Below, piece by piece: positions 25,779-34,800 of a stretch of DNA of 37,418 nt. The DNA lies in IMG/VR virus record IMGVR_UViG_3300025816_000032, positions 1 to 37,418 of that record. One strand, 5' to 3'. A model generated the notes under the pieces. That model saw nothing but the letters and a program-made list of their open reading frames with translations. It did no database searches and was not told the origin of the DNA. This DNA comes from a virus. Numbering within the stretch: the stretch's first letter is position 1; each line of letters begins with the position of its first letter. Made by a program: the position numbers and the translations under genes.

Positions 25779-26072
25779 ATGAATAATCCGATAGCAAAGT
25801 TTTATCAATGGCAAGTCTCATCAGGCGCGTTAGATGGTTGGACATCATATCATTTAGCTGCTGGACTGTTTATTGCCAAAGTTGCACAATGGCTAGGAGC
25901 AACAGACTTCTGGGCTGTCATGTGGGTTGTTATCATTGGCGTTGCATGGGAAATCTTCGAAGTGTATGTTGAAGGCACAGAAGAAACTTACGGCACAAAA
26001 AAGAGATGGGCATACAATACAGGTGCTGATTTATTCGTGGAGATAGCAGCGGCATGGTGGATGGTACTTTAA
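25779..26072 (+). CDS. Small membrane protein (weakly VanZ-like pattern)
   Basis: 97 residues with GAAAGGA before the ATG. Membrane segments lie at about 24-40 (HLAAGLFIAKVAQWLG), 43-60 (FWAVMWVVIIGVAWEIFEVY) and 82-97. The order of H25-x-x-x-G, then GVAWEIFE, then NTGADLFVE recalls small VanZ-like/DUF membrane proteins, but the match is weak. The end overlaps the next gene's start by 19 bp. Possible roles are lysis control or envelope modification. Confidence 0.55.
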   Translation: MNNPIAKFYQWQVSSGALDGWTSYHLAAGLFIAKVAQWLGATDFWAVMWVVIIGVAWEIFEVYVEGTEETYGTKKRWAYNTGADLFVEIAAAWWMVL

Positions 26073-26905
26073 AACCCTATAAAAACTATAGAGAATATAC
26101 TCCAGAAGAAACTAGAAGTGAGCAAGACGAGTATTTCGATAATGATGCAACTAAAAAAGCGTTGCCTAATTTATTTAGAGATAGAGACGATGTTACATTT
26201 CATGTAAAAGATGCACCCTTAGAGTTACTTGACTTAGAAGAGTTAAAAAACTTAAATAATTCAGATGTTGGAGAAATACTGACAGAGCCAACACAGAAAG
26301 CACGTATGTTATCTACGTTAAGGTTGATGATGCAGTATGGGAAGAACTATAGGCGTTTATTTGCAGCATTTAAAAAGAACGAAAAGTTACCACCACCACT
26401 AGTTGTAAGAGATAAAAATTTAGATTTATACCTTTTAGCTGGCAACTCTAGGATGATGATGGCAGCTGCTCTTGGTTATAATATGCCTGTTAAGATAATT
26501 AAGTTTAGCAAAGAGATTGTCAAAGAAGCAAAGTTTAAAAAAGATGATTTGTTAAAAATTGCAATAAGAATTGCAGGTATGTATGGTATTAGATCAAAGT
26601 TACGATTTAAAACTGGTACTGGAAACAAAGCAGACTATGATTGGATGAAAGATATTATAACATTAGATCCTAATCCGGATGATATGTTAGACTTTGTAGA
26701 GTCTGTGTTACATGAAATAGATCATGCTAGGATGCGAAAAAAATATGGCCCAAATAAGTATGAGCAAGAATACACAATAGCTGGTCAATTAATGGTAGAC
26801 AAGGGAAAAGATTTTTATTGGGATAATCCTTTTGAAAAACAAGCAGAAGACTTTGCTAAAAGAGAAGGAAAAAAAGTCTTAAAAATGCTTAATAAGAAGA
26901 GATAA
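26054..26905 (+). CDS. ParB-like domain fused to HExxH (ImmA/IrrE-like) peptidase domain
   Basis: 283 residues. Residues about 112-152 form a ParB/sulfiredoxin-like segment (PPPLVVRD, then LYLLAGNSRMMMAAALGYN) as in phage ParB-like proteins. After an IVKE|AKF junction (about 155-162), the second domain carries a zinc-protease signature H220-E-I-D-H224. It is followed by NPFEKQAEDFAKREG (258-272), whose E-x-x-A-x-x-FA spacing matches ImmA/IrrE peptidases, where that Glu completes the zinc site. ImmA/IrrE enzymes cleave repressors or regulators. The start is the first ATG of the frame, overlapping the previous gene, with a weak ribosome site; a later start is possible. Target unknown. Confidence 0.7.
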   Translation: MVDGTLKPYKNYREYTPEETRSEQDEYFDNDATKKALPNLFRDRDDVTFHVKDAPLELLDLEELKNLNNSDVGEILTEPTQKARMLSTLRLMMQYGKNYRRLFAAFKKNEKLPPPLVVRDKNLDLYLLAGNSRMMMAAALGYNMPVKIIKFSKEIVKEAKFKKDDLLKIAIRIAGMYGIRSKLRFKTGTGNKADYDWMKDIITLDPNPDDMLDFVESVLHEIDHARMRKKYGPNKYEQEYTIAGQLMVDKGKDFYWDNPFEKQAEDFAKREGKKVLKMLNKKR

Positions 26906-26911
26906 AAAATA

Positions 26912-26925
26912 TATAAAAAAACTGG
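26912..26925 (+). promoter_or_regulatory. Promoter-like box shared with the 22941 site
   Basis: TATAAAAAAACTGG is identical to 22948-22961, in a late promoter candidate. Here it stands 222 bp before the next coding start, so it would give a long leader RNA. Confidence 0.35.
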
Positions 26926-27002
26926 TTTTTAACAATTTATGTTTATATATATTAATGAACGGTTCAATAGGTTTTAGTTTTGACTAAAATAATACTTTAA
27001 AA

Positions 27003-27023
27003 ATTAGGACAAGTGTCTCTAAT
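27003..27023 (+). other. RNA hairpin candidate
   Basis: ATTAGGAC pairs with GTCTCTAAT across an AAGT loop: 8 base pairs with one bulged T. No T-run follows, so it is not an intrinsic terminator. It lies in the middle of the non-coding gap. Confidence 0.4.
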
Positions 27024-27146
27024 CCTGTGTTATTTATTGTGAATCAAACGCTAATAACTACTACAGCTAAAGCTGATAGAATAAAACTATAATCTATTAT
27101 CTTCAAAACTAAAAATACTAAAACTTAAAATAAATAAGGATTTTGA

Positions 27147-27491
27147 ATGAGACCAAGAAGCGCTAAAGCTAAAGGAAAACGACTTCAAAACAAGGTTACA
27201 CAATTGTTGCAAGAAAAATACTCTTCAGTATTAGAAGAAGGTGATTTTAAATCAACTACTATGGGTGAACATGGTATGGATGTACAGCTATCACCTTCAG
27301 CTAGAAAACATTTTCCTTTTGCTATAGAGTGTAAAAATCAAGAAGCTCTGAATATATGGAAAAGCTTAGAACAAGCTGAGAATAATTGTGAAGGTTTAAC
27401 ACCTCTGCTAATATTTAAGAGAAACAAATCAAAAATTTACGCAACATTAGAAATTACAGACTTTTTAGATCTACTAGATGGAAATAAATAA
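27147..27491 (+). CDS. Holliday-junction-resolvase-like PD-(D/E)xK nuclease
   Basis: 114 residues with AAGGA before the ATG. The basic N-terminus (KAKGKRLQNKVTQLLQEKY) and the pattern D45 (EHGMDVQLS) ... E61-C-K63 (FAIECKNQ) ... SLEQAENN with Gln76 fit archaeal Hjc-type/PD-(D/E)xK nucleases. Such small resolvase-like enzymes are frequent beside replication genes in marine phages. It would cut branched DNA before packaging, a job done by gp49 in T4. It overlaps the primase start by 14 bp, so the three downstream genes form one recombination/replication operon. Confidence 0.75.
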   Translation: MRPRSAKAKGKRLQNKVTQLLQEKYSSVLEEGDFKSTTMGEHGMDVQLSPSARKHFPFAIECKNQEALNIWKSLEQAENNCEGLTPLLIFKRNKSKIYATLEITDFLDLLDGNK

Positions 27492-28392
27492 CAGGTTATT
27501 AAACTTACTAAATTCAGTAATAGGTAAACCCGGTACAGTAAGCAAAAACAACGAGCTTATGTATGAATGCCCTTTTTGTGATACATCAAAAAAGAAGCTA
27601 CAGGTTAATGTTACAACACAGCAGTGGCACTGTTGGGTTTGTGATGCTAAGGGAAGATTGATTTACACACTTTTAAAAAAGCTAAGATCAGCTAAAAGTG
27701 CTTTTCAAGAATTAAATCAAATCTATAAGAATACTTCATTTAGGTCTAAAAAAGATGAAAGCTTTATAGTCACACTTCCCGAAGAATTTCTACCTCTTAC
27801 AGAGTTTACAGACTCAATACAGTTTTTACATGCTAGGAATTATCTAGAAAAAAGAAACATAACAGATGATGACATAATCAGATATAATATCGGATATTGT
27901 ACAGGAGGTGAGTACAAAGATAGAATAATTATTCCATCTTACGATGAGAATGGTTTGCTAAATTACTTTGTTGCCAGATCTTACTATAATAAAGCATTTA
28001 TGAAATATAAAAATCCTCCTGCACCAAAAGATACAGTTATATTTGATTTGTACATTAACTGGAATATGCCTGTAATACTATGTGAAGGTGTCTTTGATGC
28101 TATAGCAATAAAAAGAAATGCAATACCGTTATTAGGAAAAACAGTGCAAGATGCACTATTACAAAAAATGATAAACAGACATGTTTCCGAAGTTACAGTA
28201 ATATTAGATGCTGATGCTAAGGAAACATTAGTAAAAGTTTGTGATAAATTAATGAGACACAACATAAACGTTTCAACAGTTATGTTAGATAAGGGCGATC
28301 CATCAGACTTAGGATATAAAACGATGTTGTTCGCAATAGAAAAAAGAACAGTCATGAATGAATATGACTTAATAAGGCAAAGAATACTATGA
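27478..28392 (+). CDS. DNA primase, T4 gp61-like (zinc finger + TOPRIM)
   Basis: 304 residues, near the 342 of T4 gp61. The N-terminal zinc finger is C31-PF-C34 and C52-WV-C55, with WHCWVCDAKG as in DnaG/gp61 primases. The TOPRIM catalytic centre has Glu203 (LCEGVFDAIAIKR), D244-A-D246 (VTVILDADAKET) and DKGDPSDLG at about 271-279. No helicase domain follows, so a separate replicative helicase must exist outside the window. It makes RNA primers for lagging-strand synthesis. The start at 27478 lies inside the resolvase gene; the stop overlaps the next start by ATGA. Confidence 0.85.
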   Translation: MEINNRLLNLLNSVIGKPGTVSKNNELMYECPFCDTSKKKLQVNVTTQQWHCWVCDAKGRLIYTLLKKLRSAKSAFQELNQIYKNTSFRSKKDESFIVTLPEEFLPLTEFTDSIQFLHARNYLEKRNITDDDIIRYNIGYCTGGEYKDRIIIPSYDENGLLNYFVARSYYNKAFMKYKNPPAPKDTVIFDLYINWNMPVILCEGVFDAIAIKRNAIPLLGKTVQDALLQKMINRHVSEVTVILDADAKETLVKVCDKLMRHNINVSTVMLDKGDPSDLGYKTMLFAIEKRTVMNEYDLIRQRIL

Positions 28393-31300
28393 TAATAGAA
28401 GCTGGACTAAAAACTGTAAAAAAGATCTACCATATATCAGATATACAGATAAGAAATCTAAAAAGACATAAAGAATATGAACAAGTATTTGAAAATTTGT
28501 ATGACTTTATAAAACAGGACACAAAAGATGCAGTTGTATACATAGGTGGCGATATCGCTCACAGTAAGACAGATATGTCTCCAGAGCTGGTAGATCAGCT
28601 TTCTAGACTGTTTAAGTCTCTGAGTGATATTGTACCTACGCTTATTATTGCAGGAAATCATGACTGTAATTTAAACAATAGATCTAGGCTAGATGTACTT
28701 CAACCGATCGTTGACAATTTACAACATCCTAATTTACACTACTTAAAAGATACAGGAGTTTATCATATAGGTGATATTGGATTTGCTGTATTAGACGTCT
28801 GGGATGATGAACCTGAAAAAATACCAGATCCGGATAATATAGTATCTAATACTAAAGTACTATTGTATCATGGCACAGTTGATAAGTCAAAAACAGACTT
28901 AGGTTATGCATTACCGTCTGCTGTTAAACTAAAAGACTTTGATGGTTATGACATGGTATTATTAGGTGATATTCATAAAATGCAAACAATGCAAGAATAT
29001 AAAAAAGGAAAAGTAACAAAGCCAATAGTAAGATATTGTGGTTCACTAGTGCAGCAAAATCACGGTGAAACTTTAAAAGGGCACGGAGTCTCTGTATTTG
29101 ATGTAAAATCTAGGTCTTTTTTTCATCAAGAGATAGAAAACGAATACGGTTATTATACAATAGAAATAAACAAAGGATTAGTTCCTAAAGTAGATGACCT
29201 CCCGAAAAAAGCAAGGTTGAGAGTAAAAGTAAAAGATACCTCGTCAACAGACCTTAAAAAAGCACTAACAGTTATAAGGCATAGACACAATTTAAAAGAA
29301 GTAGCAATAATCAGAGAAGACAATTATAGAGTTGATTCAGGTAATTCTCAAACAGTAGACTTCGGAAACATAGATGATCCTGAAGTACAGAATGGATTAA
29401 TAGAAGAATTTTTAAAAACAAATTCAACAGCTCCCGATGACATAATAGAAAAAGTAAAAAAGATAAACACAGAACTAGGTGGACAATTAGTAGCAGATGA
29501 TATTTCTAGAGGAATAAGTTGGAAGCCTAGAAAATTTGAATTTTCAAATATGTTTAGCTACGGTGAAGATAATGTTATAGACTTTGATAGATGTAACGGT
29601 ATTGTAGGTTTATTCAGTCCAAATGCAAGTGGAAAATCAAGTATACTAGATGCAATTACATACTGTATTTTTGACAAGTCTACTAGAGCGTGGAAAGCTG
29701 AAAATGTTATGAATCATTCTAAATCGAACTTTAGTTGTAAACTTACATTTGATGTAGGTAATGATTCTTACGCAATAGAAAGAAAAGCAAGAGTTTTAAA
29801 ACACGGTTCAACAAGAGTTGATGTAGACTTTCATAGAATAGAGCAAGATGGCACTAAATTTTCTTTAAACGGAGATCAGAGAAACTCTACAAATAAGAAT
29901 ATTAGAAAAATGTTAGGTACATATGAAGATTTTATTATGACCAGCTTTTCATCTCAAAATAATAACACAATATTCTTACAACAAAATCAAACAGAGAAAA
30001 AAGAAATATTAGGCAAATTTTTAGGATTATCTGTATTTGATAAATTATACAAACTTGCAAAAGAAGAATCAAGCGGTTTACAATCTATGTTAAAAAACTT
30101 TTTAGATGTAGATTACGACCAACAAATAGCAGACATAGAAGAAGAATTAAATCAAGTATCTTCTGTTATTAAAAACTTAGACAAAGCACTCTTAAAGAAA
30201 GAAAAAGAAAGAGACGGCTTTAAATCTAAAGTATTAGACTTTACGAAAACTTTAAGACCTGTAGACCCGAATGTAAAAACTCCAGAAAAACTGCAATCAG
30301 AGTTAAAAGCTCAAGATGTAAAACTATTAAATATTCACAATCGCTTAGGGAATGTCGAATTAGAAGCAGAAGAGACAAAAGACAATAAGCAAATGTTACA
30401 AAATAGAATACAGTCTGAAAAATATAAAGATATAGAACGAAGAGTCGAAGAATACAGTGAGTTAATCAAACAAAGAGATTCAGCAAAAAGTGAAGTTGAT
30501 GCATTAAAAATAGAGGTTCAGCATAAATTAGATAAGATTGAGAAGCTAGGAAATTTAGAGTATGATGATGACTGTGATTATTGTATGAATAATGTTTTTG
30601 TAAAAGACGCTATAAAGACAAAAGAAGCTTTGCAAGAAGATAAAAGTAGAGCAGGTGAAGTAATAGCACAACTAAAAACAATAGAAAATAAATTACAAAT
30701 ACATTCAGATGTCCCTGAATCACATACAGAATTTACTTCACTAAGACAACAAATGATAACAGAAGAAAGAAGCTATTTAGATAGTGTCACAAAAATATCT
30801 GATATGAAATCAGCAAATGAAGAAATGTCAGCTGTAAGAAAATCAATAACAGAAGAAATTAAAAGAAGCAAGTCATATCAAAAAGATATAATTCATAATG
30901 AAAAAGTTCAAAAGAAAATAGAAGACAATAGAAAATCAGAAGCCTTAATAGAGACAGACATTAAAGCAGTCAATGGTGATATTAATCAATACACAGGAAA
31001 GCATTCTGCACTTAATACAAAGAAAACTGAAATATTAAATGTGATAGAAAAAGTAAAAGACTTAGAAGAGAAGTATGAGGCATACAAATATTACTTAATT
31101 GCAATAGATAAGAATGGTGTAGGTTATTCTTTGATGTCACAAGTTCTCCAAAATGTAGAATCAGAAGTCAATAATATTCTTTCACAAGTTGTTGAGTTTC
31201 AAATAATATTTGACATGGATGGAAAAAACATAAACAACTACATTGCATATGATGATGATAAGTCTTGGCCTTTAGAAATGGCCTCCGGAATGGAAAAATT

Positions 31301-31553
31301 TATTTCTACTCTAGCAATAAGAATTGCACTTACAAATATCTCAAATCTACCTAGACCTAATTTTGTAGCAGTTGACGAAGGATGGGGAACTATGGATAGC
31401 GAAAATCTAAATTCTGCATACCAACTATTACAATATTTAAAGTCTCTATATCAGTTCACACTTGTAATTTCACACCTAGACACAATGAGAGATTTTACAG
31501 ATACATTATTAGAGATAAAAAATGATAACGGTTACAGCAAGATTAATTTCTAA
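28389..31553 (+). CDS. Fused SbcD-SbcC (gp47-gp46/Mre11-Rad50-like) recombination nuclease
   Basis: 1054 residues in one frame. Residues about 12-240 are the Mre11-type phosphodiesterase: HISDIQIR, GGDIAHS, AGNHDCN, LYHGT and LLGDIHK. The remaining part is Rad50/SbcC: Walker A SPNASGKSS (410-418), long coiled coils, a zinc-hook C729-D-Y-C732, the ABC signature MASGM (964-968), and Walker B FVAVDEG with D996-E997, then VISHLD. T4 encodes these as separate genes 47 and 46. The complex resects DNA ends for recombination-dependent replication. In motif I the usual DxH His is Gln20. The stop region overlaps a convergent minus-strand gene by 11 bp. Confidence 0.9.
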   Translation: MIIEAGLKTVKKIYHISDIQIRNLKRHKEYEQVFENLYDFIKQDTKDAVVYIGGDIAHSKTDMSPELVDQLSRLFKSLSDIVPTLIIAGNHDCNLNNRSRLDVLQPIVDNLQHPNLHYLKDTGVYHIGDIGFAVLDVWDDEPEKIPDPDNIVSNTKVLLYHGTVDKSKTDLGYALPSAVKLKDFDGYDMVLLGDIHKMQTMQEYKKGKVTKPIVRYCGSLVQQNHGETLKGHGVSVFDVKSRSFFHQEIENEYGYYTIEINKGLVPKVDDLPKKARLRVKVKDTSSTDLKKALTVIRHRHNLKEVAIIREDNYRVDSGNSQTVDFGNIDDPEVQNGLIEEFLKTNSTAPDDIIEKVKKINTELGGQLVADDISRGISWKPRKFEFSNMFSYGEDNVIDFDRCNGIVGLFSPNASGKSSILDAITYCIFDKSTRAWKAENVMNHSKSNFSCKLTFDVGNDSYAIERKARVLKHGSTRVDVDFHRIEQDGTKFSLNGDQRNSTNKNIRKMLGTYEDFIMTSFSSQNNNTIFLQQNQTEKKEILGKFLGLSVFDKLYKLAKEESSGLQSMLKNFLDVDYDQQIADIEEELNQVSSVIKNLDKALLKKEKERDGFKSKVLDFTKTLRPVDPNVKTPEKLQSELKAQDVKLLNIHNRLGNVELEAEETKDNKQMLQNRIQSEKYKDIERRVEEYSELIKQRDSAKSEVDALKIEVQHKLDKIEKLGNLEYDDDCDYCMNNVFVKDAIKTKEALQEDKSRAGEVIAQLKTIENKLQIHSDVPESHTEFTSLRQQMITEERSYLDSVTKISDMKSANEEMSAVRKSITEEIKRSKSYQKDIIHNEKVQKKIEDNRKSEALIETDIKAVNGDINQYTGKHSALNTKKTEILNVIEKVKDLEEKYEAYKYYLIAIDKNGVGYSLMSQVLQNVESEVNNILSQVVEFQIIFDMDGKNINNYIAYDDDKSWPLEMASGMEKFISTLAIRIALTNISNLPRPNFVAVDEGWGTMDSENLNSAYQLLQYLKSLYQFTLVISHLDTMRDFTDTLLEIKNDNGYSKINF

Positions 31554-31731
31554 TCTCACTTCTTAGAATAGTAACTTTCTCTTTTTGTTCTATTAAGCTT
31601 CTATGGTCTGACATTAATTTGTTTAGAAATGAGCTAAAGCTTCTATATTCGCTAATCGCGTTATCTTTAATCCAATCTGAAAGATCTACGTCTAAATACA
31701 CGCACATACGCGTTCTTTTTATGTTCTTCAT
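31543..31731 (-). CDS. Ribbon-helix-helix transcription regulator
   Basis: 62 residues started at the minus-strand ATG at 31731, with AAGGG about 9 bp upstream. The frame is open further upstream, but that extension has no ribosome site and would cover the operator candidate. The fold order is a beta strand RTRMCVYLDVD (6-16), helix A LSDWIKDNAISEY (17-29), a turn, and helix B SFSSFLNKLMSDH (31-43), as in Arc/MetJ-type repressors. It is the only minus-strand gene. It lies tail-to-tail with the SbcDC gene and head-to-head with the tail-fibre gene, whose expression it may control. Confidence 0.65.
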   Translation of the reverse strand: MKNIKRTRMCVYLDVDLSDWIKDNAISEYRSFSSFLNKLMSDHRSLIEQKEKVTILRSEIRN

Positions 31732-31750
31732 GAGTTTTCCCTTGTGTATA

Positions 31751-31769
31751 ATAAGTATATAAAACTTAT
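31751..31769. promoter_or_regulatory. Operator candidate, inverted repeat
   Basis: A perfect inverted repeat ATAAGT-N7-ACTTAT stands 20 bp upstream of the regulator's start, in the divergent intergenic region. A further half-site-like AACTT follows at 31772. Ribbon-helix-helix proteins bind such short repeats, so autoregulation is a natural reading. Confidence 0.45.
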
Positions 31770-31795
31770 ATAACTTCACGATATTTTTATTTTCT

Positions 31796-31812
31796 AAATA
31801 ATTATAAACAAC
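31796..31812 (+). promoter_or_regulatory. Weak late promoter-like box
   Basis: AAATAATTATAAACAAC precedes the tail-fibre ATG by 18 bp. It shares TTATAAACA with the 13089 box. It is a less complete match than the others. Confidence 0.3.
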
Positions 31813-31830
31813 TAGCACCACAAGAGTAAA

Positions 31831-34800
31831 ATGCGCAAAAAATCTGTAAAATTACAAAATCTAAATCAAGTATCTACTTATCTTCAAGAAAGCGGAACAG
31901 TATCTGAGTATTTCAATGTTACTGATTTTTCAGAAGAAATGCCAACTGGTAGATCTTCTTTTTTAATATTAGGTTCAAGGTTTTTAAAAGAAAATGTAAA
32001 CATAAAAATAGAGATAATAGATAATCAAGGCAATCCTGTCTATGTAGAGCCTGTATTTAACTATGAGGAAGCGAACGGAATAAGAGTATCCGTAGAGGTT
32101 TATCAAGACGTAAGTGAAGGTGCATCTACACTAACAATATTAGGTGAAGTAGATCCAACAAAAGTAGATGTAGATATACCATCACAGTACAGAGGTATCT
32201 ATAATGTAAAATATACAAGAAATTTTACAATAACAAAAGACATACCTAATACAAGACCAATAAGATTTTATAAAAGACCGGGAATATCTATAAGAGAAGT
32301 TTTTAGAGCAAAACTAAATGTAGATGTTGCAACCTCCGGATCATTAACACAAACAGAAGGTAAAGTAAAAGGCGTTCCAGTACCAAACAGTGAAGGAAGA
32401 ACATTTCAACCAGACTCTGCAGAATATGGTGACGTAATAAACTTTACAGACCAAAATCTTGGCTATACACCAATTGGTAACTTAACAACTAATATAGGTG
32501 AAAGATACCAATTTCAAATTGAAGATGGAGTGTTTTCATCATCAATGCAAGGTGGAACAATAACAATAACCACACCAGTTGCTAATCCGTCATTTCAGAC
32601 ACAAAGTTTTCAAACAGTACCTGCATATTCTTCTTCAATATTAGAAGTTTTAAATAAAAATACTATTACAGTACAAAAACCTTTTGGACTTTATAACTCA
32701 TCTAGTGCAGAATATCAAATATCTGCAGTAGACCCAAGTAATTATTCTATAGAATATCCAAAGTTTAGAACATATCTAACAAGCAGTATAGACTTTAAAT
32801 CATTTGCAGAAATAACAGCACATACAATGAGAACATTTTCAGGTGATGTTTTTAGAATTGCAGGTTATGTAAAAGATAACGGTCCTGTTGGTAATTGGAT
32901 AAAAATAGCAGATACACCAATTGAGTCACCAGAACTGTTAGTTGATGATAATAGTACAACAGGCACAGATAGAACTGGCTTCTTTAGATCAGACACTACT
33001 GTAACAAATTATTGGAATGCAACAGGTGGCGCATTTGGCACAGAAGTAGATCCAATAACAATACAAACAGCTTCAGACCCTGAGTTTATTGGAAATTCAG
33101 TTTTTATATCTTCATCAGTAGACATGCTTTCTAACAATGAAGAAACTTGGATAAAATTACAATTAAAAGATCAGTACTCTTCAAGTTTTATTGCAGGAAA
33201 TGATTATGCTTTAAGAGGAAAACTAATAGCAGATAATAGAACCGGTCAACAAAACGAAATTAAAGCAGTAGCTCACTTCTCAGGTTCAGCATTTAATATG
33301 TCAAATCAATTCGGAGACTTTGATTATGGAAGGGCTGTTGGAATGGTAAGACACCAAGAAGCAGCAGGACGACTATTCTCATCAGAATCACCAGAATTTG
33401 AATTTATTTTTACACCAGACAGATCTGGTACAGGTGTTTTACAGTTAAGGTTTACAGGAGGTTTTTGGCACCTTTCAGACTTATCACTTAGACCAGCATC
33501 AGAAACAAATTTTTCTCCTGACATTGTTAAACTAACTGCACCTATTCCAACATTAAAAACAAGACCGGATAATTTAGACTTTGCAGTAGAATTTTATGAC
33601 GTAAACAACAATAAATCAGAAACAGTAATAACATCACTAATGTCAAATCCTGACGGAATATCTTTCTTAGGTGAAAATATGGTAATAGCAGGTGATGATA
33701 GCACAATCGAAGGCTCGTTGTTCTTAGGAGGAGATACAACAGGCTCAGGTATACAATTCGGTGGTGTTGATTCTACACTTCCTGAAACAGGTGAGCCAGG
33801 AGCTGCAGGTTCGGGATTTATAAGATCATTAGGTTATAGAGGATTTACATCAGCAAGTCTTTCAGAAGAAAACACAGGCTTCATGATTTACAGTGGTTCT
33901 GTATTGCCAAACAGTGGTGATACATATAATGGTGTAGGCTTGGAATTAGTAGGATTAAGTGGAAGTTTAAGATTTAGTACAAATCCGTCATTATTTGAAG
34001 TAAAAGCAGACGCATTTTTTGTAGGAAATGAATCATTACAATTTATTTCTGGATCAGAAGGAAATATAGAAATAAGCTCATCAGCTTTTCATCTAGATCC
34101 TACAAATAATGTATTAAAAGTAAGTGGTTCAATTACAGCATCAACAGCACTGATAGGTGCTAGTGACGGACCTAGGCTTTCTTTTGACGGTTCAAACCTT
34201 GTTGTAAGTTCTTCTGATTTCTATTTAGGAGGTTCAGGACAATTTATTTCTGGATCAGAAGGAAATATAGAAATAAGTTCGTCAGCTTTTCATCTCTCTA
34301 GAGACGGTGATGTCGCAATATCAGGTTCTATAACAGCAGCAGATGGTGTAATTGGAAATTGGAATATAATAGATGGAAAGTTAAGCGGAAGTAACGCAAC
34401 ATTAGATGCAGACGGTGCTGCTTTATACAAGTCAGATGAAGGCCCTGAGACAAATCCGTTAGACGGTTATTATATAGACTTTACACCTACGAATGCAAAT
34501 CCTTATTACGTAAGGTTTGGTTCTGATTTTGCAGTATCTTCTAGCGGAAAATTAATTGCAAGTGGTGCAATTATTGAAGGTGTTTTAACAGCTAGTGCTG
34601 GATTTATCGCTGATTGGGTGATCGGATCAAATGCTATCCACAAAACAACAGACACTAAAGTATCAGGACTATCATCAATTGGCGACACAAGATTTTTCGC
34701 AGGTGCAACATCACTAGAAGCAAGTGGAAGTGCACCATTCAATGTAAAATCAACAGGAGACATAACAGGTTCTGCTGTTCTTTTTACAGGTGGCAGTATC

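Larger units (their letters stand above)
26906..27146 (+). other. Non-coding leader/gap, 241 bp
   Basis: This is the longest gap in the window and no frame is supported in it. It holds a promoter-like TATAAAAAAACTGG at 26912, very AT-rich DNA, a bulged hairpin at 27003-27023, a small CAGC-TAAA-GCTG hairpin at 27064-27075, and the AAGGA ribosome site of the next gene. No tRNA is seen. A structured leader RNA or small RNA is possible. Confidence 0.5.

Noticed and set aside
26920-26930. Terminator from AAAAAC-TG-GTTTTT after the ParB-peptidase gene
   Set aside because: The stem is almost all A-T with a two-base loop and no proper T-run; too weak to call.
26906-27146. tRNA gene in the non-coding gap
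   Set aside because: No cloverleaf, T-loop GTTCGA-like string or CCA end could be built; only two short hairpins are present.
31732-31821. Longer start for the ribbon-helix-helix gene
   Set aside because: The added 30 residues have no match to the fold, no ribosome site, and would cover the inverted repeat.
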